Numbered from the stretch's first letter, positions 1-9,307 are shown. The stretch is 64,000 nucleotides of DNA from Ornithinibacillus sp047228935 (GCF_047228935.1 NZ_JBFEGG010000001.1:434001-498000); one strand, 5' to 3'. Made by a program: numbers and translations. Notes: generated by a model from the letters alone, not told the origin.

Positions 1-8
1 AATACGGA

Positions 9-1067
9 ATGGAAAACTATAGAATTGACCCAAGTAAAGGGCTTGAGTTTGGGATATATACTTTAGGTGATCATCTGCCAAATCCAATAACAGGTGAACG
101 TATATCAGCTGAAGAAAGAGTACTCGAAATAATCGAGTATGCAAAGCTAGCGGATCAAGCAGGAATTGATTTTTTTAGTGTTGGGGAAAGTCATCAAGAA
201 TATTTTACTACACAGGCTCATTCGGTTGTTCTAGCTGCAATTGCTCAAGCTACAAAGAACATAAAGATCGCAAGTTCCTCCACAATCATTAGTACTTCGG
301 ATCCAGTTCGTGTTTATGAGGACTTTGCAACATTAGATTTAATTTCCAAAGGGCGTGCTGAAATTATTGCTGGTCGTGCATCTAGAGTTGGACTATTTGA
401 ATTGTTAGGATATAATCTCCGAGATTATGAAGAATTATTTGAGGAAAAATTTAATTTATTACTTCAAATAAATAAAGAAGAAGTGGTTAACTGGAGTGGA
501 GAATATCGTGCTCCATTAAAAAATGCTAAAGTTCTTCCACGACCGAAAGAAGGTAAAATGCCTATTTGGCGTGCTGTAGGTGGTACGCCAGCAAGTGCAA
601 TGAAAGCAGGGTATGCAGGTGTGGGGATGTTTATGGCACATTTAGGTGGACCTGTCTCTGTATTTAAACGAACTATTGATGCATATCGCGAGGCAGCACA
701 ACTTGGTGGCCATAATCCGGATGAATTACCTGTTGCAACAGCTGGATTTTTCTATGCAGCAGAAACATCACAACAAGCGTTAAAAGATATGTATCCACAT
801 ATTAATGAAGGTATGAAGAAAACAAATGGACAAGGCTTTGCTAAGCAGCTGTTTGCACAGAGTGTAGATACTAGAAGTATTATAAATGTGGGTAGTCCTC
901 AACAGATTATTGAAAAAATCTTATATCAACATGAACAATTTGGACATCAGCGTTATATCGCTCAGATTGATTTTGGTGGTGTTCCCTTTGACCGTTTAAT
1001 GAAAAATATTGAGTTGATTGGTAATGAAATTTTGCCAGCAATCAAAAAATATACAGCGAAGAAATAA
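9..1067 (+). CDS. LLM-class flavin-dependent monooxygenase (luciferase-like)
   Basis: A 352-residue protein of the bacterial luciferase-like monooxygenase fold, closest by eye to the Atu2307/SP_0267 subgroup. The N-terminus EFGIYTLGDHLPNP, the VGESHQEYF stretch near residue 58 and the substrate-side segment SSSTIISTSDPVRVYEDFATLDLIS are typical of the TIM-barrel family, which uses FMNH2 and O2. The ATG at 9 is the first start visible; the window begins 8 bases upstream, so no promoter can be judged. The next gene, 10 bases downstream, is an FMN reductase that could supply reduced flavin, supporting a two-component oxygenase. Substrate cannot be told from sequence. Confidence 0.88.
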   Translation: MENYRIDPSKGLEFGIYTLGDHLPNPITGERISAEERVLEIIEYAKLADQAGIDFFSVGESHQEYFTTQAHSVVLAAIAQATKNIKIASSSTIISTSDPVRVYEDFATLDLISKGRAEIIAGRASRVGLFELLGYNLRDYEELFEEKFNLLLQINKEEVVNWSGEYRAPLKNAKVLPRPKEGKMPIWRAVGGTPASAMKAGYAGVGMFMAHLGGPVSVFKRTIDAYREAAQLGGHNPDELPVATAGFFYAAETSQQALKDMYPHINEGMKKTNGQGFAKQLFAQSVDTRSIINVGSPQQIIEKILYQHEQFGHQRYIAQIDFGGVPFDRLMKNIELIGNEILPAIKKYTAKK

Positions 1068-1077
1068 GGTGGTTAAA

Positions 1078-1644
1078 ATGAAAATTGTGGGATTGTCTGG
1101 TTCGATAATTGGCTCCAAAACAAAAACTGCTATGAATTATGCTATAAAGTCAGTTGCAAAAATATATCCAGATGCCGAAGTTGGATTAATTGACCTAGCT
1201 GATTATGATATCCAGTTTAGTGATGGAAGAAATTATTTAGAATATGATGGGGATACAGGATATGTAACAAAAGCAATTATGGAAGCTGACGCAATTATTA
1301 TCGGAACACCAATTTTTCAAGCATCTATCCCAGCTACATTAAAGAACATTTTTGATTTGCTTCCTATTAACGCATTTCAAGACAAAGTGGTCAGCATAAT
1401 TGTGACAGCAGGATCAGCAAAGCATTTTTTAATAGCCGAACAGCAGTTAAAACCTATATTAGCTTATATGAAAGCCAAAATGGTTCAATCTTATGTATTT
1501 ATTGAGGAAAAAGATTTCTATCGAAGGGAAATTAAGGATGATGATGTTTTATTCCGTATTGATCGTTTAGTGGAGGATACAGTTATACTCACGAAAACTT
1601 ATGCTAAAATTCGCGAAGAAAATGAAGCAATTTATGACTTTTAA
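1078..1644 (+). CDS. NAD(P)H-dependent FMN reductase, flavodoxin fold
   Basis: A 188-residue flavodoxin-like reductase. The phosphate-binding loop GLSGSIIGSKT starts at residue 5, and the motif GTPIFQASIPATLKNIFDLL is the classic FMN-reductase signature (SsuE/YwrO-type). The start is the ATG at 1078, preceded by AAGGTGG; an upstream in-frame ATG at 1018 lies inside the preceding gene and lacks a ribosome site. It most likely delivers FMNH2 to the monooxygenase encoded just upstream, with which it forms a two-gene operon. Confidence 0.85.
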   Translation: MKIVGLSGSIIGSKTKTAMNYAIKSVAKIYPDAEVGLIDLADYDIQFSDGRNYLEYDGDTGYVTKAIMEADAIIIGTPIFQASIPATLKNIFDLLPINAFQDKVVSIIVTAGSAKHFLIAEQQLKPILAYMKAKMVQSYVFIEEKDFYRREIKDDDVLFRIDRLVEDTVILTKTYAKIREENEAIYDF

Positions 1645-1698
1645 GAACTTGGGGTGAAGAAAGTTAAGTAGGATCTATAATAGCGTAACTAAACATTA

Positions 1699-1736
1699 AA
1701 GAGCTAATCAATTGCTAGTGGCAATAATTAGCTCTT
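1699..1736. terminator. Hairpin between convergent genes
   Basis: A 16-base-pair imperfect stem (AAGAGCTAATCAATTGC against GCAATAATTAGCTCTT) lies between the end of the FMN reductase gene and the convergent gene to the right. The T-run is poor on both strands, so termination strength is uncertain. Confidence 0.5.
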
Positions 1737-1818
1737 AAAACTGTATTTAGATTGGATACTCAATTAGGATACGAATATCATTCCCATAAGTGCGGAATGT
1801 ACTAAAGTGCAGCTTTAA

Positions 1819-2241
1819 TTACAATTCTAATATTCTAGGTTCTAACCCAGTTTTATTCATTAGCGCTATTTTTTCAGGACTAATTTCTAACACAATATAA
1901 TTTGGGTCATTTGCGTTATCGAACCATTTCTCCATATTAGGACTCCATAGTTTTTTTTTCAACTCTAGAGAATCGGTTATATGGACTTTGCCTTCATATT
2001 CTACATAGTCATCCCCATAGCCGTCCCCTTCGTAGCCTAACAGGATATGGGTATAGGGATTCTTCTCTAACTCCTCTATTTTGTGTGTGTGTTTATCCGT
2101 TGCGGTATAAAGGTTAAGCCCATTAGGGGAAAATGTCATATATCTTGAATGTGGTTTATTGTGTTGGACAGTCGCCATAGTGCCTACAGAGCTATTATTC
2201 AGTATGTTTTCGATTGCAGATTTAATTTCTTGTTGTGTCAT
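1819..2241 (-). CDS. Pyridoxamine 5'-phosphate oxidase-like (general stress protein 26-type) protein
   Basis: A 140-residue split-barrel FMN-binding protein. The segment GTMATVQHNKPHSRYMTFSPNGLNLYTATD is the diagnostic first half of the PNPOx-like fold seen in general stress protein 26. The start is the ATG at 2241 with AGGGGTG eight bases upstream; a TTG one codon earlier is possible. Members bind flavin or F420, and many are of unknown function; stress-linked flavin chemistry is the family inference. It stands alone between a convergent and a divergent neighbour. Confidence 0.75.
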   Translation of the reverse strand: MTQQEIKSAIENILNNSSVGTMATVQHNKPHSRYMTFSPNGLNLYTATDKHTHKIEELEKNPYTHILLGYEGDGYGDDYVEYEGKVHITDSLELKKKLWSPNMEKWFDNANDPNYIVLEISPEKIALMNKTGLEPRILEL

Positions 2242-2344
2242 CAATTACACCCCTTTTCCGATTATATTACCATTATTCCATTTATCATTAAAAAATAGAC
2301 ATATTTATTTACTACATTGGTATGAATAATGAATTTATTGCAGA

Positions 2345-2362
2345 TGATAATCATGACTATCA
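2345..2362. promoter_or_regulatory. Inverted repeat upstream of the DUF378 gene
   Basis: TGATA and TATCA arms separated by 8 bases lie about 50 bases ahead of the DUF378 gene. The layout recalls a degenerate Fur-type box but the match is weak; I only assert the symmetry. Confidence 0.25.
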
Positions 2363-2411
2363 TGGAGTAAATATGATGGCAAAAGATAGGCATAAATGGA
2401 GGTGAAATGGT

Positions 2412-2708
2412 TTGGAAACCATAAGAAGAGTTGCTTTAGCTCTTGTGATTATAGGTGCAATTAACTGGGGATTAATTGGACTATTCCAGTTCGATTTAGT
2501 TGCAACACTATTTGGCGGACAAGATGCATTATTATCTAGAATTGTTTATACTTTAGTCGGCCTCAGTGGTTTATATTGTCTAACTTTATTATTTGAACCG
2601 AGTAGGGAAGCAGATAATGTTAATAGAACTGGACGGTTGAATTATGGTACTGAATTTGGTGAAGAAGAAGATTTTACCAGTGTAAAACGAGAAGATAAAG
2701 ATCTGTAA
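2412..2708 (+). CDS. DUF378 family small membrane protein
   Basis: A 98-residue protein whose first 70 residues match the DUF378 (YuzA-type) pattern: a helix with GAINWGLIGLFQFDLVATLFGG, then a second membrane segment VYTLVGLSGLYCLTLLF. The C-terminal 30 residues are acidic and polar and extend beyond the usual family length of about 75. The start is TTG at 2412 behind a strong GGAGGTG; the ATG at 2407 is out of frame and stops after five codons. Function of the family is unknown. Confidence 0.75.
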   Translation: METIRRVALALVIIGAINWGLIGLFQFDLVATLFGGQDALLSRIVYTLVGLSGLYCLTLLFEPSREADNVNRTGRLNYGTEFGEEEDFTSVKREDKDL

Positions 2709-2713
2709 GTATA

Positions 2714-2745
2714 AAAGCCATACATTATTAGTGTATGGTTTTTAC
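2714..2745 (+). terminator. Rho-independent terminator of the DUF378 gene
   Basis: The stem CCATACA/TGTATGG is followed by TTTTTA directly after the DUF378 stop codon. Confidence 0.7.
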
Positions 2746-3032
2746 TTTAGGTCTTTCATTGTCAATTTTAGTAAACAAAAAAGAACATATAGTCCCATAT
2801 AAGCAGACACTATTAAAAATAAGGGATTAAGAAAGATAGCGTGGATAGAGGTCATGAATACTTTGTTATCAACTATCACTTGATAAACAGCTAAAGAGGC
2901 TATTATTCCAAAAATCATACTGGATAGGATTGCCAGGATATTGAAAATTAATTGGAATTTATTCCACGACATAACTAGTAAATACATGATAAAGGGGCCA
3001 ATTATAACCCCAATTATTAATAGGATTTTCAC
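2742..3032 (-). CDS. Small three-helix membrane protein, unknown
   Basis: A 96-residue protein, almost entirely hydrophobic, with three likely membrane segments (residues about 3-24, 29-55 and 68-90) and a short basic tail. A GTG at 3032 sits eight bases behind AGGAGG and is preferred to the TTG at 3038, which would be only two bases from it. No family recognised. Divergent from the MBL-fold gene. Confidence 0.6.
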   Translation of the reverse strand: MKILLIIGVIIGPFIMYLLVMSWNKFQLIFNILAILSSMIFGIIASLAVYQVIVDNKVFMTSIHAIFLNPLFLIVSAYMGLYVLFCLLKLTMKDLK

Positions 3033-3176
3033 AAACAATTCCTCCTACGGATTGATATTTTTATTAGTATGTACGTTATTCACAAAGATAACTATCCTAC
3101 AATTGAATAAGTATGAATTACTATTCATTATGTGATATTCTAAAAATAAAAATAGAACTTCTAGGGTGATGGAGAA

Positions 3177-3980
3177 TTGATTAAAACTACTGCATATAGT
3201 GGTAAACAAAATAATGTTCATTTTATAAATGGTTATGTGTCTTTAGCAGGAGTTACTTTAAATGCTTATTCCTTTAGTGTAGATGGTCTGTTAATTGATA
3301 CGGGCGCTCCAAGATTGCTAAAGTTATTTAAGCCGTTCTTTGAGGAAGCTGAATTTGATCAGGTTGTAATTACTCATGCTCATGAGGATCATATTGGCGG
3401 GGCGGCATTTCTTCAAAAGAAATTCAAGGTGCCCATTTTGATGAATGAATTGACAGTAGCAGAATCTAATAAAAAAGCGAAATATCCACTGTATCGACAA
3501 GTTTTTTGGGGAAGAAGAGAACCTTTTCAGGCACAAGCGATTGGGAAAAGTTTATCTTCACGCAGTGCAGCCTGGGATGTAATAAAGACACCAGGGCATG
3601 CAAGAGATCATCTTTCCTTCTTAAATAAAGAAACCGGTCAGCTTTTCTCAGGTGATTTATTTGTCCAACCTAGAACAAACTTAATTTTACGTGATGAAAG
3701 TATTCCAATGATTATGGATTCAATCGAAAAGGTATTAACTTTTGATTTTCAAGAAGTATTTTGTTGTCATGCTGGATATGTAAAGGATGGTCGCAAAGCT
3801 CTTTCGAAGAAGTTGGATAATCTTAAAGAACTTCAAGAGAAGGTTCTTACTTTACGAAAACAAGGTTATCTAGAAAAAGAAATACAAGCTAAGTTATTTG
3901 CTAAAAAGTATCCAATAACCTATTTCTCTCTAGGAGAATGGGATTCTATTCATATGATTCGTTCCATATTGAATTCGTAA
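3177..3980 (+). CDS. MBL-fold metallo-hydrolase
   Basis: A 267-residue metallo-beta-lactamase-fold enzyme. The dinuclear metal site is visible: THAHEDH at residues 66-72, then TPGHARDHLSF, FSGDLF and a late CCHAG. The last 60 residues carry a helical substrate-specificity tail. The start is TTG at 3177 after GGTGATGGAG; an ATG within that stretch stops at once. These proteins hydrolyse thioesters, lactones or phosphodiesters; the substrate here is not evident. Monocistronic, with its own terminator. Confidence 0.85.
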   Translation: MIKTTAYSGKQNNVHFINGYVSLAGVTLNAYSFSVDGLLIDTGAPRLLKLFKPFFEEAEFDQVVITHAHEDHIGGAAFLQKKFKVPILMNELTVAESNKKAKYPLYRQVFWGRREPFQAQAIGKSLSSRSAAWDVIKTPGHARDHLSFLNKETGQLFSGDLFVQPRTNLILRDESIPMIMDSIEKVLTFDFQEVFCCHAGYVKDGRKALSKKLDNLKELQEKVLTLRKQGYLEKEIQAKLFAKKYPITYFSLGEWDSIHMIRSILNS

Positions 3981-3985
3981 AAAAT

Positions 3986-4013
3986 AAATGGGCTACCGAT
4001 GCCCATTTTTTTA
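3986..4013 (+). terminator. Rho-independent terminator after the MBL gene
   Basis: AAATGGGC and GCCCATTT pair across seven bases, followed by a run of T. Confidence 0.85.
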
Positions 4014-4121
4014 TTGAGAAAAATTACTTTTAAAATTCTTTCATTCTGTGAAAATAGTAATCATTTCTATGAAAATATGTATAACAAATCGAGATTTGGA
4101 AATAATTACTACCATGATTAT

Positions 4122-4140
4122 CTTCGTTTATGTTACGAAG
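4122..4140. promoter_or_regulatory. Perfect inverted repeat ahead of the GSDH gene
   Basis: CTTCGT and ACGAAG face each other across seven bases, ending 26 bases before the GSDH start codon. It could be a repressor operator; the factor is unknown. Confidence 0.35.
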
Positions 4141-4166
4141 ACAAAAATTTAAAGAGGTGAAAGAAT

Positions 4167-5300
4167 TTGAAAAAGTATGGTTTAGTTAGTTTAATAGGGG
4201 TGTTATTAGTTGTTGCATTAATCTTCCTATTTGTTTTTGACGGCCCAGAGGATGAAACAGATCAAGTACAAAATGATCAAGATGCTATTCAAGTATTTGA
4301 GGATTCTATTGAAGTGGTAGCATCTGAAGATGGAAATATTAATGCTAATAAATTGTTCATTCCTTGGACAATTAATAAAAATGCAGGGACCTTTTATTTA
4401 AGTCAGAGGGATGGAACTGTAGTAGAAATCGATGGTGATTTCGGGATAGTCGAAGTACAGAATGTTGATGTTTCAGAAGAGATACTTCATAAAGGGGAGT
4501 CCGGATTTTTAGGATTTACTTTAGCGCCAGATTTTGAAGATTCTAAGCGAGCTTTCGCGTTCTATACTTACGATAAGGATGGGGACATGGTAAATCGAAT
4601 TGTCTCGCTTGTCTTAGATGAATCTACTTGGAAAGAAGAAGATGTTATCTTGGATAATATTCCTGGCGGAGAACTGAACAATGGTGGAAGGATTAAAATC
4701 GGACCAGATAATATGCTATATGCTACAACTGGTGACCTTGGTCAAGGAGAGTTAGCTCAAGACCTGGATAGTTTAGCGGGGAAAATCTTACGTATGGATC
4801 TTAATGGAGACGTACCTAGTGATAATCCATTTGAAGATTCCTATGTGTTTTCCTACGGTCATCGAAACTCGCAAGGATTAACTTGGGATGATCAAGGAAA
4901 TCTATACAGTTCAGAGCATGGTGAAGATGGACATGATGAAATTAATTTAATTGAAGCAGGTAAAAACTATGGATGGCCGGTTATTCAAGGTGACGAAGAA
5001 AGAGAAGATATGGTAAGCCCAGTAGTTCATTCAGGTGACAGCACGTGGGCACCTTCTGGTATGGCATTTAATGATGGACAATTATATATTTCTTCTTTAG
5101 CTGGTAAGAAAATATTTACATTTGATCTTGCTACAGAAACAATAGCGGATTTTTATGATGAAGCGGGAAGACTTCGAGATGTATTTATTGAGGAAGATGC
5201 TTTATTTGTTATTACAAGTAACCATGATAATCGCGGTGAACCTACAGATAAAGATGATCGTTTAATTCATCTTCCATTAGCCGAAAAAACATCAAATTAA
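4167..5300 (+). CDS. PQQ-dependent sugar dehydrogenase (GSDH family), membrane-anchored
   Basis: A 377-residue six-bladed propeller of the glucose/sorbosone dehydrogenase family. Residues 5-25 form a single membrane anchor, followed by an acidic linker. Family motifs: GFTLAPDFED, NNGGRIKIGPDNMLYATTGDLG, then GHRNSQGLTWDDQGNLYSSEHGEDGHDEIN and NYGWPVI. Members oxidise aldoses with PQQ and Ca2+, at the outer face of the membrane. TTG start at 4167 behind AGAGGTGAAAG. It converges on another quinoprotein gene across a shared terminator, which suggests a periplasm-like extracytoplasmic oxidation system. No PQQ synthesis genes lie in the window. Confidence 0.85.
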   Translation: MKKYGLVSLIGVLLVVALIFLFVFDGPEDETDQVQNDQDAIQVFEDSIEVVASEDGNINANKLFIPWTINKNAGTFYLSQRDGTVVEIDGDFGIVEVQNVDVSEEILHKGESGFLGFTLAPDFEDSKRAFAFYTYDKDGDMVNRIVSLVLDESTWKEEDVILDNIPGGELNNGGRIKIGPDNMLYATTGDLGQGELAQDLDSLAGKILRMDLNGDVPSDNPFEDSYVFSYGHRNSQGLTWDDQGNLYSSEHGEDGHDEINLIEAGKNYGWPVIQGDEEREDMVSPVVHSGDSTWAPSGMAFNDGQLYISSLAGKKIFTFDLATETIADFYDEAGRLRDVFIEEDALFVITSNHDNRGEPTDKDDRLIHLPLAEKTSN

Positions 5301-5302
5301 TA

Positions 5303-5345
5303 AAAAGATGGTTCTAGAGGAATTACCCTCTTTAGAACCATCTTT
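5303..5345. terminator. Bidirectional terminator between two quinoprotein genes
   Basis: A 12-base-pair stem (AAGATGGTTCTA with TAGAACCATCTT) flanked by A and T runs serves both convergent genes. Confidence 0.85.
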
Positions 5346-5348
5346 TGT

Positions 5349-7592
5349 TTATTTGTTCATAAGTGTTTTCAGATATTCTTTTACAGCTTCAATTTGTTCC
5401 TCAGATAATGTTCCTTCAAATGGAGGCATTCCAGCACCGCCATGTTTTATCTGTTCAATTAGTTCTTCTTCAGACATTGTTGAGTTTTCCAAATTAGGTC
5501 CATTATGTCCGCCAACACCCTTGGCTCCGTGACAAGATAAGCAGTTGTTTTCATAAATCTTTAGTCCCTGCTCCGCAACTTCGCCACCTTCTTCTGCGTC
5601 AGTAGGACCTTCACTAGTTTCATTATCCGTATCTTTCGCCTCTGGAGATTTTTTAATCGCATCTTCTGGAACGTCCTCTAATGAAGCATATTCTCCTTCT
5701 AAGGAGAAGGTGTAAATTTTGTCACCGTGGGTAGTTCCGCCTAAAGAGTTACCAGCAGAGAAAATAGAGACATATTGCTTTCCATCTACAGAATAGGTCA
5801 TTGGTGGTGCATTTGCTCCAGCGTCAGTCATAAACTCCCACAATTGTTCACCTGAAGTTGCATTGTAGGCAATAATGCGACCATCGTTATGACCAGTAAA
5901 TAGTAAATTCCCTTTAGTCGTTAATAATCCACTCCAGGCAATTGTATCCCATTCTTTCTGCCATGCAATAGTATTGGTCTTAACATCAACAGCTGTAATA
6001 TACCCACGTACGGGTCCGCCTTCTACTGGCTGCCAGATACTTCCAATCCATTCTTTTCCTTCTTCGAATTCATTTGCCTCATCTCCTTCATTATGAGCAT
6101 AGGCAAAATAGTTACTATTAACTTGCACGTAATACAACTCAGTATTTGGATTATATGCTGATGGTGGCCAGTTACCGCCACCTTGAGGAGAAGGTGTAAT
6201 CGTTACTGGTTCATCCCAGAACGGTGTAAATAAATCACCTACTACACCATCAAAGTCTTCTCCTAAATCTCGTTTAATATCTTCTTCTGTTATGGTTTGT
6301 TGCACTAGTGAATCTCCTACAGGAAAGGGTTGAGTCGGAGAAGTTTTTTGTCTTTCTTCCTGTGGTACAGGTCTTTCTTCCATTCCAATTAATGGTTCAC
6401 CATTTGTTCTATCTAAAATATATACCCAACCAGTTTTACCTGTCTCAGCTATTGCGTTTCTCATTTCTCCATCAATTTCTACATCAAATAGCGTAACAGG
6501 GTTAGCGGGATCTAAATCCCATATATCATGATGTACCTGTTGGAAATGCCATTGGTATTCACCGGTATCCGCATCTAATGCAAGCATAGAATTTGCGTAT
6601 AGATTATCTCCTTCACGATTACTACCATCTAAGTCAGGTGATGCGTTTCCAGTTGAAAAATAAACCATGTTTAATTCTGGATCTACTGCAGGCGTCTGCC
6701 AGATAGGTGCCCCACCTTTTATCCAGCTATCGTTATCATCTGGCCATGTTTCTGAACCTGGTTCTCCAGGTGCTGGAATCGTATATGTTCTCCAGACTTC
6801 ACGACCTATATTGGCATCGTATGCTGCCATAAACCCTCGAATACCATATTCACCGCCAGCAATACCAGTGTATACTTTTCCGTCGTAATACAGTGGTGCA
6901 CTTGTAATCGTATAGCCTTTCTCCCATTCAGCAACTTGGGTTTCCCAGACAAGTTTACCGGTTTTCTGATCTAATGCTACAAGTCTTGAATCCAATAGAC
7001 CTACATAGACCTTTCCATCTCCTAATGCAACTCCACGACTAATCCACCCGCAACAAGCCGTGTCTAATCCATCTGCTAGCTGTGGTGTATATTCCCATAT
7101 AATTTCTCCACTAGTCGCGTCAATTGCTTGTACAACATCAGCACCTGTGATATTAAACATGACACCATCATAAACAAGTGGAGTTGCTTCACCGGAATAT
7201 TTAAACTCTAAACCAGATCCTAAGCTAGTTACCCATTCAAGCTTTAAATCGCCAATATTTGACGTATCAATTTGATCTAATGGGGAGTATCTTCTATTGT
7301 ATAAATCTCCACCATTAGTAATCCAGTTATCACTTGGAGGTTCAGTTAAATCCTCAGCAGTAAACCTAGGTGCAACTTCTCTAGTATATTCGGAAAACTG
7401 GACTGAATGATGATCTTCCTTGGATTGTTGATTAGTTTCAGTTTGTTCCTGGTTTTCTCCTTCATCTTGTGTTTCTTCAGTAGTAGGAGGTTCAGCGTGT
7501 TCTTCATCATCACCCATGCTTTGAAAGGCAAAAAAGCCAACTACCGTGATGACTGCAACAGCTGCAATAACAATCCACAACTGTTTATCCAT
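5349..7592 (-). CDS. PQQ-dependent alcohol-type dehydrogenase fused to cytochrome c
   Basis: A 747-residue quinohemoprotein. An N-terminal membrane anchor (residues 5-24) leads into an acidic/Gln-rich linker, then an eight-bladed PQQ propeller: WITNGGDLYNRRYSPLDQI at the start, the vicinal disulfide motif DTACCGW, the catalytic region HHDIWDLDPANPVTLFDV, and several W-motif blades ending near residue 640. After a second acidic linker comes a class I cytochrome c domain with heme motif CLSCH and distal Met in GGAGMPPF. It would oxidise an alcohol or sugar outside the membrane and pass electrons through its own heme. ATG start with AGGAGCC upstream. Alternative: aldose rather than alcohol substrate. 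Confidence 0.88.
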   Translation of the reverse strand: MDKQLWIVIAAVAVITVVGFFAFQSMGDDEEHAEPPTTEETQDEGENQEQTETNQQSKEDHHSVQFSEYTREVAPRFTAEDLTEPPSDNWITNGGDLYNRRYSPLDQIDTSNIGDLKLEWVTSLGSGLEFKYSGEATPLVYDGVMFNITGADVVQAIDATSGEIIWEYTPQLADGLDTACCGWISRGVALGDGKVYVGLLDSRLVALDQKTGKLVWETQVAEWEKGYTITSAPLYYDGKVYTGIAGGEYGIRGFMAAYDANIGREVWRTYTIPAPGEPGSETWPDDNDSWIKGGAPIWQTPAVDPELNMVYFSTGNASPDLDGSNREGDNLYANSMLALDADTGEYQWHFQQVHHDIWDLDPANPVTLFDVEIDGEMRNAIAETGKTGWVYILDRTNGEPLIGMEERPVPQEERQKTSPTQPFPVGDSLVQQTITEEDIKRDLGEDFDGVVGDLFTPFWDEPVTITPSPQGGGNWPPSAYNPNTELYYVQVNSNYFAYAHNEGDEANEFEEGKEWIGSIWQPVEGGPVRGYITAVDVKTNTIAWQKEWDTIAWSGLLTTKGNLLFTGHNDGRIIAYNATSGEQLWEFMTDAGANAPPMTYSVDGKQYVSIFSAGNSLGGTTHGDKIYTFSLEGEYASLEDVPEDAIKKSPEAKDTDNETSEGPTDAEEGGEVAEQGLKIYENNCLSCHGAKGVGGHNGPNLENSTMSEEELIEQIKHGGAGMPPFEGTLSEEQIEAVKEYLKTLMNK

Positions 7593-7932
7593 TTTTCTTC
7601 AGGCTCCTTTCTTAAGAAGTTATGGAATTGGTTCTTTAGTAATTTGCCCGTATATTTCTAAATTAACCTTTCATTGTGAATATCAATTTAAAAAGTTTAA
7701 CGTCATGCATGCATTAGCTTGAGCATTTTTAAGAAGAAAATAACCAGAACATGAAATTAAAATTTAAAAATTGTCATTCGACATAAAATGAAACAAAATG
7801 ACAAAAATCTCGTATTTGCCATTCAAAATCTAACATTTCTGTTTTATAATAGATTTAAAGGGTTGCAAACGAAAAGTTGTAGTATCAACTTCACGGGAGC
7901 ATGCTCAACTAATTGTTTAGGAGATTGATAGA
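7593..7932. other. AT-rich intergenic region between divergent genes
   Basis: Holds the divergent upstream regions of the quinoprotein gene and the DUF4015 gene. TATAAT at 7845-7850 is a plausible -10 for the rightward gene, but no well-spaced -35 was found. No small gene seen. Confidence 0.4.
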
Positions 7933-9159
7933 ATGAAAAAAACACAGCTTAAGAGATTTATAATCCCATTTGTTCTCCTACTGATTATTTTACTTCCGTT
8001 TGCAATACCAGAGAAAAGTAGTGGGGACGAGGAATTATTTGCTCATAATCATTTGGAAAGACAAACTGTCATACAGTTAATTGAGAATAAGGTGGATATG
8101 AAGCGATTTGTATTTGACTCTGGATACAATTTCGAATATCCTGACGCAGTTCGAGGTATTTATGTAACTGGTCATTCGGCAGGTGGCAGTCGATTTAACA
8201 CGTTGTTAGATTTAGTTAATAATTCTGATTTAAATGCGATGGTTATTGATATTAAAGATGATCATGGTTATATTACCTTCAAGCCGGATGAAGCGTCTCC
8301 TTATGCGGATATCGGCCAAAATTATATTAAAGATGCTCAAGAGATGATGAAAACTTTAGAAGAAAACCAAATTTATCCTATAGCAAGAATTGTAGTTTTT
8401 AAAGACAGTGTATTAGCGAAAAATAGACCAGATCTTTCCTTTGTAGATAACGGTTCAGTTTGGAAAAATAACCGTGGGGAATCATTTGTAAATCCATTTC
8501 AAAAAGAAGTCTGGGAATATAATGTTGAAATTGCCAAAATGGCAGCTGAAATGGGATTTCAAGAAATTCAGTTTGACTATGTACGATTCCCTGAAGGATT
8601 TGAACGTAGGGACGATGAATTGGTATACTCACAAGGTGAATATGCTGAAAGTGAACTAGATAGTATTCAACGTCGAGTCCAAGCGGTAACAGACTTTGTT
8701 GCATACGCTAAACAAGAACTAGAGCCTTACGATATTGATGTATCCGTTGATATCTTTGGTTATTCAGCAACCATTCCAGAAGCTCCAGGAATCGGTCAAA
8801 ATTTCTCTAAAATATCAGCAAATGTGGATGTCATTTCATCTATGATTTATCCTAGTCATTGGACGAATAATTATTTTGGAATTCCACTACCTGATAGAGA
8901 GCCATACCGTTTAACTGATGAGTACGCTAAAGTAGAAAATGAAGTCCTATCTAAATTGGAACATCCGCCAGTATCAAGACCTTGGATTCAAGACTTTGAA
9001 GCGCCATGGATATACAGTGGTACAGGCATCCCTGTTACTCAATATGGTAAAAAAGAGGTAGAAGCACAAATAAAAGCATTACAAGATAATGGAATAAATG
9101 AGTATTTAATTTGGAATGCTGGTAACACATACACGGAAAATGTTGATTATACGCCATAA
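7933..9159 (+). CDS. DUF4015 putative glycoside hydrolase, membrane-anchored or secreted
   Basis: A 408-residue protein with an N-terminal membrane segment (residues 8-25), then a TIM-barrel-like domain of the DUF4015 putative glycoside hydrolase family: RGIYVTGHSAGGSRFNTLLDLVN, AMVIDIKDDHGYITF, PIARIVVFKD, FDYVRFPEGF, VDIFGYSA and EYLIWNAGNTY. The DxxDDxG and FDYVRFP strands are the positions expected to carry catalytic acids in this fold. Likely acts on an extracellular or cell-wall glycan. ATG start at 7933 behind TAGGAGA. Monocistronic. Confidence 0.8.
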   Translation: MKKTQLKRFIIPFVLLLIILLPFAIPEKSSGDEELFAHNHLERQTVIQLIENKVDMKRFVFDSGYNFEYPDAVRGIYVTGHSAGGSRFNTLLDLVNNSDLNAMVIDIKDDHGYITFKPDEASPYADIGQNYIKDAQEMMKTLEENQIYPIARIVVFKDSVLAKNRPDLSFVDNGSVWKNNRGESFVNPFQKEVWEYNVEIAKMAAEMGFQEIQFDYVRFPEGFERRDDELVYSQGEYAESELDSIQRRVQAVTDFVAYAKQELEPYDIDVSVDIFGYSATIPEAPGIGQNFSKISANVDVISSMIYPSHWTNNYFGIPLPDREPYRLTDEYAKVENEVLSKLEHPPVSRPWIQDFEAPWIYSGTGIPVTQYGKKEVEAQIKALQDNGINEYLIWNAGNTYTENVDYTP

Positions 9160-9164
9160 TTTAC

Positions 9165-9205
9165 GAAAAAAAGTGAAACTATAAATAAAAGTTTCGCTTT
9201 TTTTC
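9165..9205 (+). terminator. Terminator of the DUF4015 gene
   Basis: A long stem (GAAAAAAAGTGAAACT with AGTTTCGCTTTTTTTC) ends in a T-run. Confidence 0.8.
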
Positions 9206-9307
9206 GTTTAACTACACATACTTAACATATAAGGCATAAAAGGAGATTTAACATTATTTCCTCTTTCATTTATACTAACAACGTAGAAAAAACAAAGGAG
9301 TAGGTTT

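Noticed and set aside
5308..6888. Rightward open frames inside the quinoprotein gene
   Set aside because: They are complements of a long, clearly coding leftward gene.
5349..7592. Firm call of lanthanide dependence for the PQQ enzyme
   Set aside because: The D-x-D pattern is shared with Mg/Ca-dependent membrane glucose dehydrogenases, so it does not discriminate.
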